Source: Bacteroidia bacterium (lineage in GTDB: Bacteria > Bacteroidota > Bacteroidia > Flavobacteriales_D > Sanyastnellaceae). From it: a DNA stretch of 64,000 nt. The stretch's first letter is position 1; each line of letters starts with the position of its first letter. The notes beneath the pieces were generated by a model. It had not been told where the DNA came from and did no database searches. It saw only the letters and a program-made list of their open reading frames with translations. Below are positions 61,449 through 64,000 of the stretch, in pieces. The stretch lies in contig JAUICJ010000004.1 of the NCBI GenBank assembly GCA_030427925.1, positions 62,001-126,000 of the forward strand. Reading direction: 5' to 3'. Position numbers and translations under genes: made by a program.

Positions 61449-64000
61449 TTGGCTTCACTCCACATCCATTTGTTGCGCATCCCCGTGTCGGTGCTTTTGG
61501 TGCTTGCTTTGGGGGGTGAACTGTTGTGCCAAACCCCGTTAGCTGTCCTTGAACGGCATTGGCAACGGGGAGAGTGGGATGCGCTTGCGAATTGGAGCGA
61601 GGAGCGGCTTTCGGAAGCGCCCGATGACGAGATGGCCCGTTGGTTTCGCCTTGCGACTTCGTTGATGCGGGGCATAGCCACCTGGCAAGAGGTGCAGCAA
61701 ACGCCGGTGGAATGGGAAGGGACGGGGAGTTTTTGGGAGGCCAATCGTGCTCTCGTCGAGGGCCTGCGGCTACAAGCGTTGGGACAGCATGCCGATGCCC
61801 TTCCTTGGTTCGACGCGTACCTCGCTTTTGGCCTGAAAGACGCCCCTGCTTCACGGATTGCACATCAGGGCCAAACGAGGGCACGCCACCACGCCGCTCC
61901 GTTGGCGAGCTATGTTCCCGTTGAACCGATCGAACTTCGAAGGGATCCGGAGGAGGAGGGACCTGTGTTGTTCGACCTCGCTGACAGCGTGGGAAGGTGG
62001 GTAAAGGTGCCGGAGCCCCTGCGTTCTCGGTTCGACCGGAAGGCGAATTTCAGGGGGGATATGTTCCTGAGTCCGAGTTCGGGTCGAGCTTGGTTCGCTT
62101 CCGACCGAACGGGCAGCGGCACAACGGACCTCCATGAGGTGGAGATCTTATCGGGAGGGCGGTTGGGCGCGGTGCGCCGACTTCCAGCGCCCATCAATTC
62201 GCCTTACAACGAACGAACGCCGGTGTTCGAAAGCCGATCAGGAAGGTTGTATTGGAGTTCGGATCGGCCGGAATCGGTCGGTCAATTCGATGTTTTTTGG
62301 GCAGAACTGAACGCCTCGTTGCCACGGGCAGTCCCCTTGCCCTTTGCCGTGAATTCAAGCGGTGACGAAACGCATTACACCCCCACGGGCGATGGTTGGA
62401 CCGCTTGGATGGTGACCCGCAGAATGCCCGATCGAACTCCGCAAGCGGTTCAGGTCCTCCTCGATGGTCCCCAGCACCGACCGGTGCAAGTTGAATTGGC
62501 ATGGGATTGGTCCGACGGCGAACGGGCATTGTCCATTTGGTCGGTCGATTCCCGGCGCATGGTGTGGGAGGGCACCTTGACCGGGGCGTCTGGTGTGTGT
62601 CGGTGGGAGGGAATGGATGGGGCCAGCTATCGGGCGTTGCTGACCGACCGCAAGGGAGAAACGTACACGGTTACCGAATGGACCTTGCCAACCACGGCAG
62701 CGCCCAAGGTGTTTCGTTACCGATGGGAGGAAGTCTCTTTGGCTCCGGTCGAGGTAGGCGAGGAGCCTTGGGCCGGTCCTGACGCCTTGGGGCCTCGATG
62801 GGAAACCATTGATGCTCCTGTCTCCGCGCGGGAACTGCCGGTCCATCCCGTTTGGGCAAACGACCTCCCTGAGCGCTGGAGCGAGCTCGCTGAAACGCCG
62901 TGGTGGCGGGCTGCATCTGTGCACGAACGCTGGGTTGCGGTTCGCGCGTTGCAGCCGGTGGACCCGGCCATGGATTTGCCTCTTGCCCCTGAACACGGGG
63001 GGTGGCAAAGTGTTCCGATGGCCTGTGCTTGGACGGCGGACGCCATGGAGCCGGTCATCGAACGCTTGCGCCAAACCACGAATGCCTTGGATTTGATTTG
63101 TACCGCGAAAACCAGCGACGGTTGGGAGGACGCGTGCGCCGTTTGGTCCGATCGCATCCAGAACGATCAGCACATCCTGACCCGCGGACGCACGTGGCAG
63201 CAACTGGGCGATCAAGCCGCGGGCTTTGCCCGACTGCGGGAAGGCCTGCCGCTGCAGTTGAAGCAGGCAACGCTCCAGATTGAGTGGTTCAGCGATGCAG
63301 ACCAAATCATGGACCGGGCCCTCGAGCGGGCGTGGTCCACCCATTCATGGGAAGCAATCTTGGGAACCGAGGAGGTATGGCGCGACTGGTTGTGGGCCGT
63401 TTGGCAGGCATTTCGTTCCGAGGAGAATCCCGAGGAGTCGCCCGAACTGCTGAATGCCTGGTGGAATTTGGAGCGCGCATTCGAACTGCCCGTTTGGGCC
63501 AACTTGACTTCCGCAGCGAATTCATTGGCCCACCTCATTTTGGGGCCGCTGCCGCCTGAGGTGTTCGAGCAGCCAGTGCCCCAAACCGTGATTGAGGTGC
63601 CCGAACCACAAGCCGCCGTGGCAGCCCATCCCGACCCACCCGCCGCGTTGGCACCCGAATCGTTCGAGCCGGATTCGGTGTTCACAGTCCAGCTGGGGGC
63701 CTTCCAAGAGACCCCCGATGGTTGGGCGTTTTGGGGTCTTTCAGACGGGTTGAGGTTGGTCCATTTAAATCAATGGAAGAAAGTGGTTTATGGGGATTAT
63801 ATCAATCGAAATTTAGCGTCAGAGGCTTGTGCGGAGCTCCGTTCATTTGCACAGTTCGCGGACGCCTTTGTGGTGGGGTTTTCGGGCGAAGAGTGGGCGC
63901 GCTCCCGCTCATGGCACGAGTTCAGGATGTCGGGGTACGGCGTGCAATTCGTCGCTGAGCCGCCCGAAACTGCAGCACTCGCGGCTCGATGGCCGGATCG
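61449..64000 (+). CDS. Exported TPR/PD40/SPOR envelope protein, 5' part (runs off right edge)
   Basis: Open to the right edge (850 codons visible, no stop). No ATG fits the N-terminus; TTG 61449 gives a good signal peptide (RIPVSVLLVLALGGELLCQ), with GTG 61410 as an alternative. Residues ~30-160 look TPR-like (VLERHWQRGEWDALANW; LRLQALGQHADALPWFDAYL). PD40-type propeller repeats follow: GRAWFASDRTGSGTTDLHE (~215) and GRLYWSSDRPE (~268), with degenerate ones after. A Pro-rich linker leads to VFTVQLGAFQETPDGW (~743), the start of a SPOR peptidoglycan-binding domain. The order resembles PorE of the T9SS. It is divergent from pruA. Confidence 0.8.
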   Translation, partial: MASLHIHLLRIPVSVLLVLALGGELLCQTPLAVLERHWQRGEWDALANWSEERLSEAPDDEMARWFRLATSLMRGIATWQEVQQTPVEWEGTGSFWEANRALVEGLRLQALGQHADALPWFDAYLAFGLKDAPASRIAHQGQTRARHHAAPLASYVPVEPIELRRDPEEEGPVLFDLADSVGRWVKVPEPLRSRFDRKANFRGDMFLSPSSGRAWFASDRTGSGTTDLHEVEILSGGRLGAVRRLPAPINSPYNERTPVFESRSGRLYWSSDRPESVGQFDVFWAELNASLPRAVPLPFAVNSSGDETHYTPTGDGWTAWMVTRRMPDRTPQAVQVLLDGPQHRPVQVELAWDWSDGERALSIWSVDSRRMVWEGTLTGASGVCRWEGMDGASYRALLTDRKGETYTVTEWTLPTTAAPKVFRYRWEEVSLAPVEVGEEPWAGPDALGPRWETIDAPVSARELPVHPVWANDLPERWSELAETPWWRAASVHERWVAVRALQPVDPAMDLPLAPEHGGWQSVPMACAWTADAMEPVIERLRQTTNALDLICTAKTSDGWEDACAVWSDRIQNDQHILTRGRTWQQLGDQAAGFARLREGLPLQLKQATLQIEWFSDADQIMDRALERAWSTHSWEAILGTEEVWRDWLWAVWQAFRSEENPEESPELLNAWWNLERAFELPVWANLTSAANSLAHLILGPLPPEVFEQPVPQTVIEVPEPQAAVAAHPDPPAALAPESFEPDSVFTVQLGAFQETPDGWAFWGLSDGLRLVHLNQWKKVVYGDYINRNLASEACAELRSFAQFADAFVVGFSGEEWARSRSWHEFRMSGYGVQFVAEPPETAALAARWPD

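Overview
The window comes from a moderately GC-rich member of the Bacteroidota, most likely a gliding or marine Flavobacteriales-like lineage. The evidence is a protein with a type B sorting C-terminus of the type IX secretion system (T9SS), two proteins with type A sorting C-termini, a GldF/GldG gliding-associated gene, Bacteroidota-restricted families (DUF4340, DUF2797, TlpA-like proteins), and repeated promoter boxes of the Bacteroidota form TAnnTTTGC. Canonical Shine-Dalgarno sites are rare.

Layout. 1-3491: 3' end of a giant T9SS surface protein, then glnS. 3493-7620: minus-strand block phoH, purC, tsaC, CCA-adding enzyme. 7655-12354: SAM hydrolase, small monooxygenase-like protein, fused gldF-gldG, DUF4340 protein. 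12351-16490: glycosyltransferase, paaJ-paaY, trmN6, START-like protein. 16591-17087: tRNA-Met(CAT) and an RRM protein. 17525-21169: a 1214-aa Cys/Asp-rich repeat protein. 21726-30122: secreted TlpA-like thioredoxin, Rossmann plus alpha/beta-hydrolase fusion, T9SS protein, DUF2797, YqgE, M14 peptidase, HSL-type hydrolase. 30119-38167: compact minus-strand operon paaZ, S41 peptidase, small secreted protein, GH92 mannosidase, class III aminotransferase. 38503-46367: T9SS protein, PhoD-like lipoprotein, cysteine dioxygenase-methyltransferase fusion with pdxH, rlmI-like gene, recQ. 46405-54549: tpiA, prmA, a 1477-aa unknown exported protein, fadH. 54537-58349: plsC, pseudouridine synthase, TolB-like lipoprotein, M28 peptidase. 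58351-58729: RNase P RNA with terminator. 59066-64000: putative winged-helix protein, pruA, and the 5' part of a TPR/PD40/SPOR envelope protein running off the right edge.

How the genes fit together. Most are housekeeping (tRNA and rRNA maturation, translation, purine, glycolysis, phospholipid, proline catabolism). Around them sits a cell-surface and macromolecule-degradation layer: T9SS cargo, exported peptidases M14, M28 and S41, GH92, lipoproteins and hydrolases. PaaJ, PaaY and PaaZ indicate phenylacetyl-CoA catabolism with its genes dispersed. Genes are tightly packed: many same-strand neighbours overlap by ATGA or TGATG, and several convergent pairs overlap at their 3' ends.

Most interesting leads: (i) the cysteine dioxygenase-methyltransferase fusion beside pdxH, with the diagnostic CDO residues preserved at the right spacing; (ii) the 1477-aa exported protein after prmA; (iii) the TPR/PD40/SPOR protein resembling the T9SS component PorE but with a SPOR domain where PorE has an OmpA-like domain; (iv) the 22-repeat protein ending in a dockerin-like motif; (v) promoter boxes 3-6 nt from start codons, which predict leaderless mRNAs.
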